DNA of 64,000 nt from Caecibacteroides pullorum (GCF_019239235.1 NZ_JAAZTS010000004.1:1-64000); one strand, 5' to 3'; counted from the stretch's first letter, positions 37,640 to 46,342 are shown. Numbers and translations are program-made. The notes: generated by a model not told the origin, from the letters alone.

Positions 37640-39481
37640 TTAAAACGTTCCTAATGCTTTCTCCAACTCCTGCTTCATAACCTCCGTGCCTGGGAAACCT
37701 ACATGTTGGTACACCACGCGGCCTTCCCTGTCCAGTATCAGGTAGGCGGGGATGCCTGTGAACTGATATTTCTTCAACAGGTCGGCATTCTGTGCGTTGG
37801 TCAGATAATAATGCTCGCCGTGAATGTCGGGAATCATCTTCTTCCATAACACCTGCGGAGAGGTTTCGTCGGTCACGAACACAAAGTCCACCTCCTTGCC
37901 CTTCAGTTCCTCCTTCATCGGCTTCATGCTCTTCATGGCCTGACGGCACGGGCCGCACCACGTGGCCCAAAAGTCTATCAACACCACACGTCCCTTGTGA
38001 CGGGCAGCAATGGCCGGCAACAGGCTGTCGCCCCTGACGGAAGCGTCCAGCGTAGCAATGGTGTAACCGTCGCCTTCATTGGCAGACTTTTTCAGAGCCT
38101 CTGCGTATTCGTGGTGTTTGGTCAGGACATATTCGCGGATGGCAGACGTCTGCAAGCTGTCCACCTTGGCCAGCAACGTATCGGGCAGCGGAGCCATACG
38201 TCCCAGATAGCGGCGCGCCATCTCGTTCAAGGCCGTGCTTTCCATATCCTTGCACCAGGCATGGTCTGCGGCAAGGTCGTGAGCCTCACTCAAGGCCGAC
38301 ACAATGCTCGAATAGCGCGTAGTCATCATCATGGCCGGTGAGCGGAGGGAGTCAAGTGCCATGATTTCGTCGCGGAAGCCAGGCCCTTCTACCAAGTTGC
38401 CCCGCTTCTGCCCTTTAGCCCGTGGAGCATAACCTATGATGTACTTGGCAGAGGAAACGTTGCTGAATGTAAGAGCCTGCAATTCCAAGTGCAACAACCT
38501 CTTCACAGGCTCACTGAGCGAAGCATCGTTCTCCAGCCACTGATTCACCCGTGCGTAATAAGCCAATACCTTCTCTTTCAGTTCGTCCACCGACAAGGTA
38601 CCGATATCATCCAGTTCGTCGGTCGCATCCAGGCTATAAGGGCCGTTGGCCAAGACTGTGTTCAGCCCGTCGTAATCACCCCCGAACCACACCTTCTGCA
38701 CGTCCTTGTATTCTTCGCCAAAGAGATGCGTACCCGCCATCTGCATGGCATAATAGTTAATGGTCATCGTCACCTCGCTACCTGGCACCACAAAGACCGA
38801 AAACTTCCGTCTGCCCACGTAGAATGACTTCAACCCCGGATGGGTCAGGTAGTCGTCTATCACACAAACGCCGTCCTTCTCTTCGACTGAAACAGGCAGG
38901 AACGACTGCGCGCCCCATTCGCTCAAGCCATAACGGATATTGCCCGGAGATACCTTGCCCAAGAAACGGACGGTGATGCGGAACTTTCCAAAGGCAGGCT
39001 CGGCCGTCGGCAGAGGGCGATCATAGTCAGGCCGATGACTGATCAAACGTTCAGGCACAACGATTTCGGGCTTTTTGCCGTCCAAATGTATCTGATTCAG
39101 CTTCCAACCACGGTCCACATTTTCCTGAAAGTCAAACGTGGCGACATCGAGCGGAAGTGGCTCGAATGTCCACTGCATGCTGACTTTCCCGTTAGCGGCT
39201 ACCTCCAAATCCTCCGCGGTCGAAATGCCTTCAGCCTTCTTCAAGGCATATTGCTTGCCTCCGGCCGACAAAGTGGCCGAAGGGGACAACCTGATTTCAT
39301 CTCCCATGGCTCCGGCATAATAGTCCACGTCGACCACCGTACGATCATCATAGAGAGATACACGGTTCACTTCCAGCCTTGTCTCCCCACCCAGGAAGTA
39401 AGGTTTCTCCACCACCTTCAGTTGTGCGTACCCACTTAACCAGCACAGCACGGACAACATTATCAATAATATCTTTTTCAT
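37640..39481 (-). CDS. large TlpA-like thioredoxin-fold protein, exported
   Basis: 613 aa: signal peptide MKKILLIMLSVLCWLSGYAQ, a long N-terminal region (about 25-480) of beta-rich then helical character, and a C-terminal thioredoxin domain with Cys509-Cys512 in FWATWCGPCRQAM. Likely a periplasmic disulfide reductase. Starts 29 bases after the previous gene of the operon. Confidence 0.85.
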   Translation of the reverse strand: MKKILLIMLSVLCWLSGYAQLKVVEKPYFLGGETRLEVNRVSLYDDRTVVDVDYYAGAMGDEIRLSPSATLSAGGKQYALKKAEGISTAEDLEVAANGKVSMQWTFEPLPLDVATFDFQENVDRGWKLNQIHLDGKKPEIVVPERLISHRPDYDRPLPTAEPAFGKFRITVRFLGKVSPGNIRYGLSEWGAQSFLPVSVEEKDGVCVIDDYLTHPGLKSFYVGRRKFSVFVVPGSEVTMTINYYAMQMAGTHLFGEEYKDVQKVWFGGDYDGLNTVLANGPYSLDATDELDDIGTLSVDELKEKVLAYYARVNQWLENDASLSEPVKRLLHLELQALTFSNVSSAKYIIGYAPRAKGQKRGNLVEGPGFRDEIMALDSLRSPAMMMTTRYSSIVSALSEAHDLAADHAWCKDMESTALNEMARRYLGRMAPLPDTLLAKVDSLQTSAIREYVLTKHHEYAEALKKSANEGDGYTIATLDASVRGDSLLPAIAARHKGRVVLIDFWATWCGPCRQAMKSMKPMKEELKGKEVDFVFVTDETSPQVLWKKMIPDIHGEHYYLTNAQNADLLKKYQFTGIPAYLILDREGRVVYQHVGFPGTEVMKQELEKALGTF

Positions 39482-39510
39482 ACGGATTCTATTCTAAATT
39501 ATCCAACTGA

Positions 39511-40269
39511 TCATTGTTTCTCGCCCGACACCTGCCGGATAGCCTCCAGCAGTTCATCGCGCTTCTGCTGGCTGGTGCCTATCACGAGCTTGCGCACCAC
39601 GCCTTGCTTGTCGAGTACCACCGTTGTGGGCGTCTGCTGCACGCCGAACATATTCCACAACGCGGAGTCGCCTGCCACCTGATGGAAGCGAAAGCCACGA
39701 CGCTCTACAATCTTCTGTATCTGTTCGGGCGTATTCCAGGTGACGGCCAGATAGTTCACGTCGGGACAGGCATCCATCCACCCGTTCAACTCGGGCATCT
39801 CGCGGATGCAAGGGCCGCAACCTGTGTACCAGAAGTTCAACACCAGCGGACGTCCCTGCGTATTGCCATCGGTCCAGCGGGTGCCGTCCGTGGCCTGCAC
39901 ACTGAAGGGCTTGATGCGCTCGCCCTCGTTCAAGGCCATCTTGGGGACGTAATCGCTTATTGACAGGAACTCTTTGTTCTCTTTCGCCTTCTCCAGCCAA
40001 TAGTTGGCATCCTTCACTTCCAACAGGGGAACGGCATATTTCTTCGATTCTTCGCTCAATTTAATACCCGTCACCAGCATCATCGTTCGTCCGTCGTCGC
40101 TCTTCAGAATAGACATCTGGTAAGTGGCTCCCTGAAGTTCGGAGGGCGATTCGGTGAAGAAACAGCCGTCCACCAACAGCTTCGGCTCCTTTTTGCCGTC
40201 CGACTGCCCCCACGAAAGCAAGACGAAGCCACAAAGCAACCCCATTATCAAGAGCAAGCGCTTCCTCAT
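39511..40269 (-). CDS. TlpA-like disulfide reductase, exported
   Basis: 252 aa: signal peptide (MRKRLLLIMGLLCGFVLLSWG), then a thioredoxin fold with Cys151-Cys154 in FWYTGCGPCIREMPE. Overlaps the blaI-like gene by four bases, so expression of redox protein and regulator is coupled. Confidence 0.87.
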   Translation of the reverse strand: MRKRLLLIMGLLCGFVLLSWGQSDGKKEPKLLVDGCFFTESPSELQGATYQMSILKSDDGRTMMLVTGIKLSEESKKYAVPLLEVKDANYWLEKAKENKEFLSISDYVPKMALNEGERIKPFSVQATDGTRWTDGNTQGRPLVLNFWYTGCGPCIREMPELNGWMDACPDVNYLAVTWNTPEQIQKIVERRGFRFHQVAGDSALWNMFGVQQTPTTVVLDKQGVVRKLVIGTSQQKRDELLEAIRQVSGEKQ

Positions 40270-40628
40270 AACTGCCCCTCCTCGACCTTCTGTATCAGTT
40301 CCTTGAGCTCCTTCAGCGAGATGTCCTCCTCCTTCACCAGCGACGACACGGCGCCCAGGTAGGAGTTATTGAAATACTTGCTGATGACGCTCCGCAAGGT
40401 ACGGCGGCTGAAGTCGTCGCGGCTGACGGTGGCATAATATTGATAGGTGTTGCCATAGGCCTTGTGCGACAGGTAACCTTTCTCTTCGAGCCCGCGCACA
40501 ATGGTGGACAGGGTATTGAAATGAGGCTTCGGCTCGTCATAAAAAGCTAGCATTTCTTTTACGAACAGCGGGCCTTTTTCCCAGAAAAAGCCCATGATTT
40601 CTTCTTCTTTTGCGGTCAGTCCTTTCAT
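40266..40628 (-). CDS. BlaI/MecI family transcriptional repressor
   Basis: 120-aa winged-helix protein: MKGLTAKEEEIMGFFWEKGP, HFNTLSTIVRGLEEKGYLSH for DNA recognition, and a C-terminal dimer helix (LGAVSSLVKEEDISLKELKE). Partner of the M56/BlaR-like protein three genes downstream. It likely binds the dyads at 40664-40713. Confidence 0.92.
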   Translation of the reverse strand: MKGLTAKEEEIMGFFWEKGPLFVKEMLAFYDEPKPHFNTLSTIVRGLEEKGYLSHKAYGNTYQYYATVSRDDFSRRTLRSVISKYFNNSYLGAVSSLVKEEDISLKELKELIQKVEEGQL

Positions 40629-40663
40629 AATTACCTTTTGTTTTCCGCAAATAACGAAAGAAT

Positions 40664-40713
40664 TTAGTTCATAAACTAATTTTTCTCGTTAATAAGAACT
40701 AAAAGATTTAGTT
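40664..40713 (-). promoter_or_regulatory. candidate BlaI operators
   Basis: Two dyads of one core lie upstream of the blaI-like gene: TTAGTT-CATA-AACTAA (40664-40679) and, in opposite half-site order, AACTAAA-AGA-TTTAGTT (40697-40713). Spacing of centres is about 33 bases (three turns). The promoter itself is weak (TTATTTG on the minus strand near 40650). Confidence 0.6.
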
Positions 40714-40730
40714 TGCTTGAGGAAAGGAAA

Positions 40731-40796
40731 GAAAACAGTGCTTTCCAAGGACGAAAGCACCGTTTTGCGAGGACGAAAGCATTGCTTTCCATCCAA
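40731..40796. repeat. 22-bp-period dyad array B (blaI-hemerythrin gap)
   Basis: Three 16-base dyads begin at 40731, 40753 and 40775 (GAAAACAGTGCTTTCC, GAAAGCACCGTTTTGC, GAAAGCATTGCTTTCC) with six-base spacers, period 22. It lies between divergent genes and so is not a terminator. The sequence is close to array C. Confidence 0.85.
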
Positions 40797-40913
40797 GAAT
40801 GAAATACCTACAAATGGGGATTGCGCCATCCACCAAAAAATCGTTAATTTGCGGCCGAGTAAAGAACAACCGCTGCCATAAGGCAGTTATAACAGTAACA
40901 AGCATTTACGCCC

Positions 40914-41621
40914 ATGAACGAACCTCATAAATACCGCGCCACAGACAAGATGAGCGACCTCATCTGCGACAATTACTCCCTACTGATGGTGATGAGCCGC
41001 TTCGGCTTGTCGCTGGGCTTCGGCGACCGTTCGGTGAAGGACGTCTGCCAGGCACAGGGAGTGGACTACAAGACCTTTCTGGCCGTAGCCAACTTCATCA
41101 GCCACGAACCCTACACGTACAGCGGCGAGGAGGACGACTTCTCGCTCACCGCCCTGATGGACTACCTGAAGCGGGCGCACACGTACTTTCTCGACTTCAA
41201 CCTGCCTGCCATCCGACGCAAGCTCATCGAGGCCATCGACTGCTCGGGCACCAACGATGTGGCCTTCCTCATCCTGAAGTTCTTCGACGAATATGCCAAG
41301 GAGGTGCGCCGCCACATGGAGTACGAGAACCAGGCTGTCTTCACCTACGTGGACGGGCTGTTGCGAGGCCACTTGTCCGACACCTATGACATCGCCACCT
41401 TCGCCAGCCACCACAACCAGATAGACCGCAAGCTGACGGAACTGAAGAACATCATCATCAAGTATTACCCCGAAAAGGAGAACAACAACCTGCTGAACGC
41501 CGTCCTGTTCGATATCTTCAATTGTGAGCAGGACCTGGCGTCGCACTGCCAGGTGGAGGACTATATGTTTGTGCCCGCCGTGGCGCAAATGGAAAGGAGA
41601 CTGAAAGATGAGCACCAATAA
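40914..41621 (+). CDS. hemerythrin-domain protein (RIC/YtfE-like)
   Basis: 235 aa. An N-terminal DUF542-like segment (TDKMSDLICDNYSLLMVMSR, GVDYKTFLAVANF) precedes a four-helix hemerythrin-type domain with HMEYENQAVF near 138, SHHNQIDRKL near 163 and ASHCQVEDYMF near 208 as candidate di-iron ligands. Such proteins repair iron-sulfur damage or sense NO/O2. It overlaps the regulator gene by 14 bases. Confidence 0.85.
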   Translation: MNEPHKYRATDKMSDLICDNYSLLMVMSRFGLSLGFGDRSVKDVCQAQGVDYKTFLAVANFISHEPYTYSGEEDDFSLTALMDYLKRAHTYFLDFNLPAIRRKLIEAIDCSGTNDVAFLILKFFDEYAKEVRRHMEYENQAVFTYVDGLLRGHLSDTYDIATFASHHNQIDRKLTELKNIIIKYYPEKENNNLLNAVLFDIFNCEQDLASHCQVEDYMFVPAVAQMERRLKDEHQ

Positions 41622-42234
41622 CCAGTCCTTGAAGATAGTCGTGGCCGAAGCGTCCATCATCATCCGAAGTGGCGTATCGGCCGTATTGAAACGCATCCCC
41701 AACCTCGACATCCATCCCATCGAGGTAAACTCTGTCGAAGCGCTGAGCCACTACGCCCACCTGCACCAGCCGGACATGGTCATCATCAATCCTTCGTTCG
41801 ACGGATGGTTCAACCTGCCCGCCTTCAAGGCCGAACATCCTCGCCTGACGGGTGTGAAGTACATCGCCCTCATCTCGTCGGTAACGCACAACAACGTGCT
41901 GAAGGACTACGACGAGCGTTTCTCCATCTGCGACGACCTCGACATCATCGCCGCCAAGCTGAACGGCCTGCTCCGTGGCGACGAGGAGGAAGAGGAGGAG
42001 AAGGACAACGAATCGGACACGCTGAGCCAGCGCGAAAAGGAAATCGTGACCTGCGTTGTGAAGGGCATGACGAACAAAGCTATTGCCGACAAGCTCTTCC
42101 TGAGCATCCACACCGTCATCACCCACCGCCGCAACATCGCGCGCAAGCTGCAGATACACTCGCCCGCCGGCCTCACCATCTATGCCATCGTCAACAAGCT
42201 AGTGGAGTTGAGCGACATCAAGGAGAAACTTTAA
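41608..42234 (+). CDS. LuxR-type regulator with degenerate receiver domain
   Basis: 208 aa. The C-terminal HTH is clear (LSQREKEIVTCVVKGMTNKA, LFLSIHTVITHRRNIARKLQ). The N-terminal half resembles a response-regulator receiver but lacks the phospho-acceptor: the strand DMVIINPSFDG has Asn where Asp is expected, and VVAEAS replaces the acidic pair. An acidic linker (GDEEEEEEKDNESD) joins them. Coupled to the hemerythrin gene, so it probably responds to protein or redox state, not phosphorylation. Confidence 0.85.
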   Translation: MSTNNQSLKIVVAEASIIIRSGVSAVLKRIPNLDIHPIEVNSVEALSHYAHLHQPDMVIINPSFDGWFNLPAFKAEHPRLTGVKYIALISSVTHNNVLKDYDERFSICDDLDIIAAKLNGLLRGDEEEEEEKDNESDTLSQREKEIVTCVVKGMTNKAIADKLFLSIHTVITHRRNIARKLQIHSPAGLTIYAIVNKLVELSDIKEKL

Positions 42235-42251
42235 AAGTATTCCTTCATCAT

Positions 42252-42308
42252 AAATTACGCAGATTGATACAGATATCTATAATTGCCTGCATCAATCTGC
42301 GTTAATTT
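42252..42308. repeat. inverted repeat (ACGCAGATTGAT family) after the LuxR gene
   Basis: Arms 42252-42272 and 42287-42308 pair with one mismatch and one bulge (ACGCAGATTGATACAG against CTGCATCAATCTGCGT). Similar core to the repeat after purC at 6837. Possibly the terminator of the LuxR-type gene. Confidence 0.65.
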
Positions 42309-42319
42309 GTAATAGCTCT

Positions 42320-42422
42320 AAAAAAAAATCCCGCTCCACGATATCACATCGGGAAGCGGGGATTTATTTACCTTAATAAAAGTGGTTACGTAATTATGAC
42401 TAACTAATTCATTCAAATCTGA
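42320..42422 (-). ncRNA. predicted small RNA of about 100 nt
   Basis: On the minus strand a promoter (TTG at 42458-42456, 20-base gap, TATCTTTG at 42435-42428) is followed about 65 bases later by a strong hairpin (42365-42326) and nine U residues (42328-42320), with no open frame between. This is the full layout of an independent small transcript. The same hairpin can act on the plus strand. Confidence 0.55.
42326..42365. terminator. strong hairpin terminator
   Basis: AAATCCCGCT (42326-42335) pairs with AGCGGGGATTT (42355-42365), one bulge, with a further CGAT/ATCG pair inside the loop. A nine-A run at 42320-42328 is a U tract for minus-strand transcripts. Confidence 0.75.
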
Positions 42423-42464
42423 TGTTGCAAAGATAGCGCATCGGCATGGATGTCACAATCACTA

Positions 42465-42506
42465 GAATTAGGTATATTACCAAAAAGGAAACAATGAATT
42501 AGGTAT
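42465..42506. promoter_or_regulatory. 11-base direct repeat upstream of the sulfatase
   Basis: GAATTAGGTAT occurs at 42465-42475 and again at 42496-42506, 31 bases apart (three turns). It sits between the small-RNA promoter and the sulfatase gene and may bind a regulator of either. The remaining bases up to 42653 show nothing further that I can name. Confidence 0.35.
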
Positions 42507-42653
42507 CACACAAACTGTCTATTTTGACTGAGGCACTTTTGCTTTTGTTCTTTTCGCACCTTCAAAGCGTTATTTATCGACTCAGGCTGCCATATCTTAC
42601 TTTTCTTTATTATATATTTAGCATCGAAAACCAACTATAATCCACTTTTTGAC

Positions 42654-44069
42654 ATGAAAAACCTTATTCTTGCCGGCAGCTTGTGCACAGCCGGCATTGC
42701 TCTCACATCCTGCCTTTCCACGCATGAGAAGGATAAACAGGCAACACCCGACAGGCCAAACATCATCTTCATCTTGGCCGACGACATGGGATACGGAGAT
42801 CTATCCTGCTATGGCAACAAATACGTACAGACGCCCAACATCGACAAGTTAGCTGAAACTGGTACACGCTTTGAACAATGTTATGCAGGAAGTGGCATTA
42901 GTTCACCATCAAGATGCGCATTGATGACAGGAAAAAATACAGGAAATACTCGTATACGCGATAATATGTGTACTGCTGGAGGCATTGCCGGCATCAAAGT
43001 GAATCCTGGCGGAGACTCCACGATCGTACGACGAGCCAATCTGCTACCCCAAGACACGACAATCGCCACCGTGCTCAGCGCAGCAGGTTATCGTACATGC
43101 CTGGTTAATAAATGGCACTTGGACGGCTACGACAAAGGTGCGTCTCCCAACCATCGAGGCTTTGATGAGTTCTACGGATGGACCATTTCTACTGTCCATA
43201 GCAATTCACCCTACTATTATCCCTACTATCGTTTCCATGGTGACTCGCTCATCAATATCCCTGAAAATGCAAACGGGAAACATGGCATACACAATAACGA
43301 CTTGAGCACCAATGATGCCATTGCTTTCATTCGCAGAAATAAAAACAATCCCTTCTTTCTATACCTTGCCTACGATGCACCTCATGAGCCCTATAACATA
43401 GACCAAACGGCATGGTATGAAGGGCAAGAGACATGGACACCAGACACCAAACGGTACGCTTCCCTCATCACACACATGGATGCTGCCATCGGCCGGTTGC
43501 TAGACGAGCTGGAGCAACTCAATTTACGAGAAAACACGCTGATTATCTTTGCATCAGATAATGGAGCTGCTATTCAAGCCCCTCTCGAAGTGTTGAACTG
43601 CAATGCTGGTTTCAGAGGGCGGAAAGGAATGCTCTATGAAGGCGGAATACGCGTCCCCTTCATCGTTAACCAGCCCGGTAAAGTCCCTGTACAGAAACTC
43701 GAAAACATGATCTATTTCCCAGACATGATGCCAACACTTGCCGCTTTGACTGAAGCTACTGCCTATCTGCCCAAGGACCTCAATGGTATGAATATTCTCC
43801 CTCTTTTCTATGGTCAGCAGATAAACACAAACGATCGAATGCTTTATTGGGAATTCCCAGGCAAGCAACGTGCTGCACGCAAAGGCGACTGGAAATGCGT
43901 AACCATCAAACCCGACCAGCCTTTAGAGTTATACAATTTAAAGGAAGATCCATCCGAAACAACCAACTTGGCCGACAAATACCCTGAAATGGTACAAGAG
44001 TTTGACCAAGCCATGCAAAAGATGCATGTACCTTCACCTTGTTGGCCTCAACCTGGCGAAACATTCTGA
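42654..44069 (+). CDS. sulfatase, serine type, lipoprotein
   Basis: 471 aa. Lipobox LTSC puts Cys20 at the mature end. Metal ligands Asp43-Asp44 in FILADDMGYGD; the modification motif is S83-SPSR (GISSPSRCALMTG), so formylglycine would come from serine through anSME. HLDGYDKGASPNHRGFDEFYG and ASDNGA are normal for S1 sulfatases. Likely releases sulfate from host or dietary glycans. No partner glycosidases adjoin. Confidence 0.92.
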   Translation: MKNLILAGSLCTAGIALTSCLSTHEKDKQATPDRPNIIFILADDMGYGDLSCYGNKYVQTPNIDKLAETGTRFEQCYAGSGISSPSRCALMTGKNTGNTRIRDNMCTAGGIAGIKVNPGGDSTIVRRANLLPQDTTIATVLSAAGYRTCLVNKWHLDGYDKGASPNHRGFDEFYGWTISTVHSNSPYYYPYYRFHGDSLINIPENANGKHGIHNNDLSTNDAIAFIRRNKNNPFFLYLAYDAPHEPYNIDQTAWYEGQETWTPDTKRYASLITHMDAAIGRLLDELEQLNLRENTLIIFASDNGAAIQAPLEVLNCNAGFRGRKGMLYEGGIRVPFIVNQPGKVPVQKLENMIYFPDMMPTLAALTEATAYLPKDLNGMNILPLFYGQQINTNDRMLYWEFPGKQRAARKGDWKCVTIKPDQPLELYNLKEDPSETTNLADKYPEMVQEFDQAMQKMHVPSPCWPQPGETF

Positions 44070-44095
44070 ACATCTATCCCAGACGACTAATAAAA

Positions 44096-44128
44096 AAGCG
44101 GAGATATACTCAACGTACGTCTCCGCTT
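44096..44128 (+). terminator. sulfatase terminator
   Basis: AAGCGGAGA (44096-44104) pairs with TCTCCGCTT (44120-44128), followed by an AT-rich stretch. Confidence 0.7.
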
Positions 44129-44159
44129 ATTATTAATTTGTTTTTCAACTAAATGTGCT

Positions 44160-44249
44160 TTATCTCTCGCTTCCATATCCCATGGAGAGCATTTCGCTTT
44201 CGCCCATAATGGACAAAGCATTTATCAAATAAACCAATAATTTTTTCAT
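44160..44249 (-). CDS. 29-aa peptide, second ORF of a micro-operon
   Basis: Reads MKKLLVYLINALSIMGESEM then LSMGYGSER. The first half is hydrophobic and basic at its start, like a leader or a small membrane peptide. It begins 73 bases after the 24-aa ORF stop; GAAAGGG lies about 8 bases before its ATG. Not recognised. Coding status is inferred from layout. Confidence 0.4.
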   Translation of the reverse strand: MKKLLVYLINALSIMGESEMLSMGYGSER

Positions 44250-44322
44250 AATCAAAACCCTTTCTTTACTAATAGTTGAAACTGGTTTTCAATTCTCTTT
44301 TTCAATTGGGGGATGTAAATGC

Positions 44323-44397
44323 TTAGAGCATTACATAACCCCAAATGTTCTTGTCGGCCTTTCCGACATTCTTAAAGATTTTCTTTAACATTTTCAT
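44323..44397 (-). CDS. 24-aa peptide with strong Shine-Dalgarno
   Basis: Reads MKMLKKIFKNVGKADKNIWG then YVML: a short cationic amphipathic sequence. AGGAGG (44411-44406) stands 8 bases before the ATG, which is rare in Bacteroidales, and a promoter (44504-44475) lies upstream. AGGATAACAAAAT is repeated just before and at the start. The dyad ATGCTTAGAGCAT (44319-44331) covers the stop. Function unknown. Confidence 0.5.
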   Translation of the reverse strand: MKMLKKIFKNVGKADKNIWGYVML

Positions 44398-44474
44398 TTT
44401 GTTATCCTCCTAAAACAATTTTGTTATCCTATTGAAAACTTACCGAAATCTCATTGATTTCATGTTTTACAACA

Positions 44475-44504
44475 CAAAATTAGTGCCTTTATTTAAAATC
44501 GCAA
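44475..44504 (-). promoter_or_regulatory. promoter of the two-peptide micro-operon
   Basis: Minus-strand TTG (44504-44502), 19-base gap, TAATTTTG (44482-44475). The predicted leader is about 70 bases. Confidence 0.55.
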
Positions 44505-44636
44505 GCGTTCAGAAGGTAAAAAACATGTTTTATAGCATATTTCTTGACCTGCATCAATTTTTCTAAAGTTCACACATACCATTCTCTGCCAAAATGTATT
44601 TTTTGTCATGCGAGGCAGACAGATTGGCAGAAAAAA

Positions 44637-44664
44637 ACCGCATCCCTATACGGAGGAATGCGGT
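44637..44664 (-). terminator. pepD terminator
   Basis: ACCGCATCC (44637-44645) pairs with GGAATGCGGT (44655-44664), followed on the minus strand by seven U (44637-44631). A canonical intrinsic terminator, 28 bases after the pepD stop. Confidence 0.8.
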
Positions 44665-44691
44665 CCTTATACCTTATATTATATAAAAGAC

Positions 44692-46149
44692 TTATTTCTC
44701 AGGAGTCTTGGCCAGCGTAGCAACCAAGAAATCGTAGAACTTCGCTACTGTTGGGATATAAGCACGTTCGTCAGGTGAGTGAGGAGAACGCAACGTTGGG
44801 CCAAAAGAAATCATATCGAGATTCTTATAGGTAGCGCCAATGATGCCACACTCCAATCCGGCATGGATGACCTTTACAGCAGGTTCAACTCCAAATTGTT
44901 CTTTATAAGACAACTTCATGGCCTGCAAAATAGGAGAATTGACATTAGGTTGCCAGCCAGAATAGGCTCCGCTGAACTCTACCTTCATACCAGCCATCGA
45001 GAAACAAGAGGCCAAGCTGTCGGCCAGAAAATCTTTCATCGTGTCACACGAGCTGCGCGCCAAAATACGCACTTCCGCCTTTCCGCCGGCAATGATGACG
45101 ATGGCTAGATTAGAGGAAGTTTCTACTGTATCGGGCACAGTCGGTATCATACGCATCACACCGTCCTGACAAGCCATCAGCACATTGATCATGTTGTCCT
45201 GAATTTCCTCTGGTACTACAGCAGCAGGTACGTCTGTTTCCTCCATCTTCAAGCTGATGTTGCTCTCGATAGTCGTGTACTCATCGTTGATCTGAGCTTC
45301 ATATTCTTGAATGTATTCATTCAGCCCATCCATATCTTCTGGGTTGAACAGCAAAACGGCATGTGCCTCGCGTGGGATGGCATTGCGCATGTTACCACCC
45401 TCAAAGCTAGCCAGCTGGCAATCGAACTCGACCAACAGGTCATGTACCACACGAGCCAGTAACTTATTGGCGTTGCCTCGTCCCTGATTGATTTCCAAAC
45501 CAGAATGTCCGCCACGAAGCCCTTTCAACGTCAGCTTGCGGGCTACAAAACCTTCGGCAGGTGCCTCTTCCTTATACTCCAGCATGGCAGTGATGTCGAT
45601 ACCACCTGCGCAACCGATGTAGAGTTCACCTTCATCCTCCGAGTCGAGATTGAGCAGGATATCCCCCTTCAGTGTACCTTCCTTAAGGCCGAAAGCACCA
45701 TACATGCCCGTCTCTTCATCCTTCGTAATGAGCACTTCCAAAGGACCGTGCTTCAAGTCCTGAGCCTCGAGCACCGCCATAGCAGCCGCTACGCCCAAGC
45801 CATTGTCGGCACCCAAAGTCGTACCTTTAGCCTTCACCCAATCGCCATCCACATAGGTTTCGATCGGATCTTTTGTAAAATCATGTACTGTATCATTGTT
45901 CTTCTGCGGCACCATGTCCATGTGGGCCTGCAGGATGACCCCTTTGCGATTCTCCATGCCTGGAGTAGCTGGCTTACGAATGATGACATTGCCGACCTCG
46001 TCGACAAACGACTCCAATCCAAGTTCTTTGCCGAAGTTCACCAGAAATTCGGTCACTTTTTCTACATGCCCTGACGGGCGGGGTATCTGGGTCAGTGAAT
46101 AAAAATGCTTCCACACATTCTGCGGAGCAAGCTGTAAGATTGTACTCAT
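44692..46149 (-). CDS. pepD: aminoacyl-histidine (cytosol non-specific) dipeptidase
   Basis: 485-aa M20 family metallopeptidase cleaving Xaa-His and other dipeptides. Motifs are LQAHMDMVPQKN near 78, the metal-bridging TLGADNGLGVA near 114, ITKDEETGMYGAFGL near 139 and HAGLECGIIG near 430. Length is normal. Own promoter (TATCTTTG, 46182-46175) and terminator, so single gene. Confidence 0.96.
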   Translation of the reverse strand: MSTILQLAPQNVWKHFYSLTQIPRPSGHVEKVTEFLVNFGKELGLESFVDEVGNVIIRKPATPGMENRKGVILQAHMDMVPQKNNDTVHDFTKDPIETYVDGDWVKAKGTTLGADNGLGVAAAMAVLEAQDLKHGPLEVLITKDEETGMYGAFGLKEGTLKGDILLNLDSEDEGELYIGCAGGIDITAMLEYKEEAPAEGFVARKLTLKGLRGGHSGLEINQGRGNANKLLARVVHDLLVEFDCQLASFEGGNMRNAIPREAHAVLLFNPEDMDGLNEYIQEYEAQINDEYTTIESNISLKMEETDVPAAVVPEEIQDNMINVLMACQDGVMRMIPTVPDTVETSSNLAIVIIAGGKAEVRILARSSCDTMKDFLADSLASCFSMAGMKVEFSGAYSGWQPNVNSPILQAMKLSYKEQFGVEPAVKVIHAGLECGIIGATYKNLDMISFGPTLRSPHSPDERAYIPTVAKFYDFLVATLAKTPEK

Positions 46150-46174
46150 AATGAAAAAAAGAATTAGTTTTTCG

Positions 46175-46182
46175 CAAAGATA
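46175..46182 (-). promoter_or_regulatory. -7 element of pepD
   Basis: Minus-strand TATCTTTG, 25 bases before the pepD start. Confidence 0.6.
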
Positions 46183-46342
46183 AGACTATATTTCAAGAAA
46201 ACATCTTTCCCAATAAAGATTTTCGCCCACCTGAAAATGTCGGCCGATACAAGCTTTCCCATTCACGCCCCGACAGACAAGCGACCTGCCATTTTCCGAA
46301 CAATCTGCACATTCAGTTCCCTACTGCCCGTAATGATAAACA

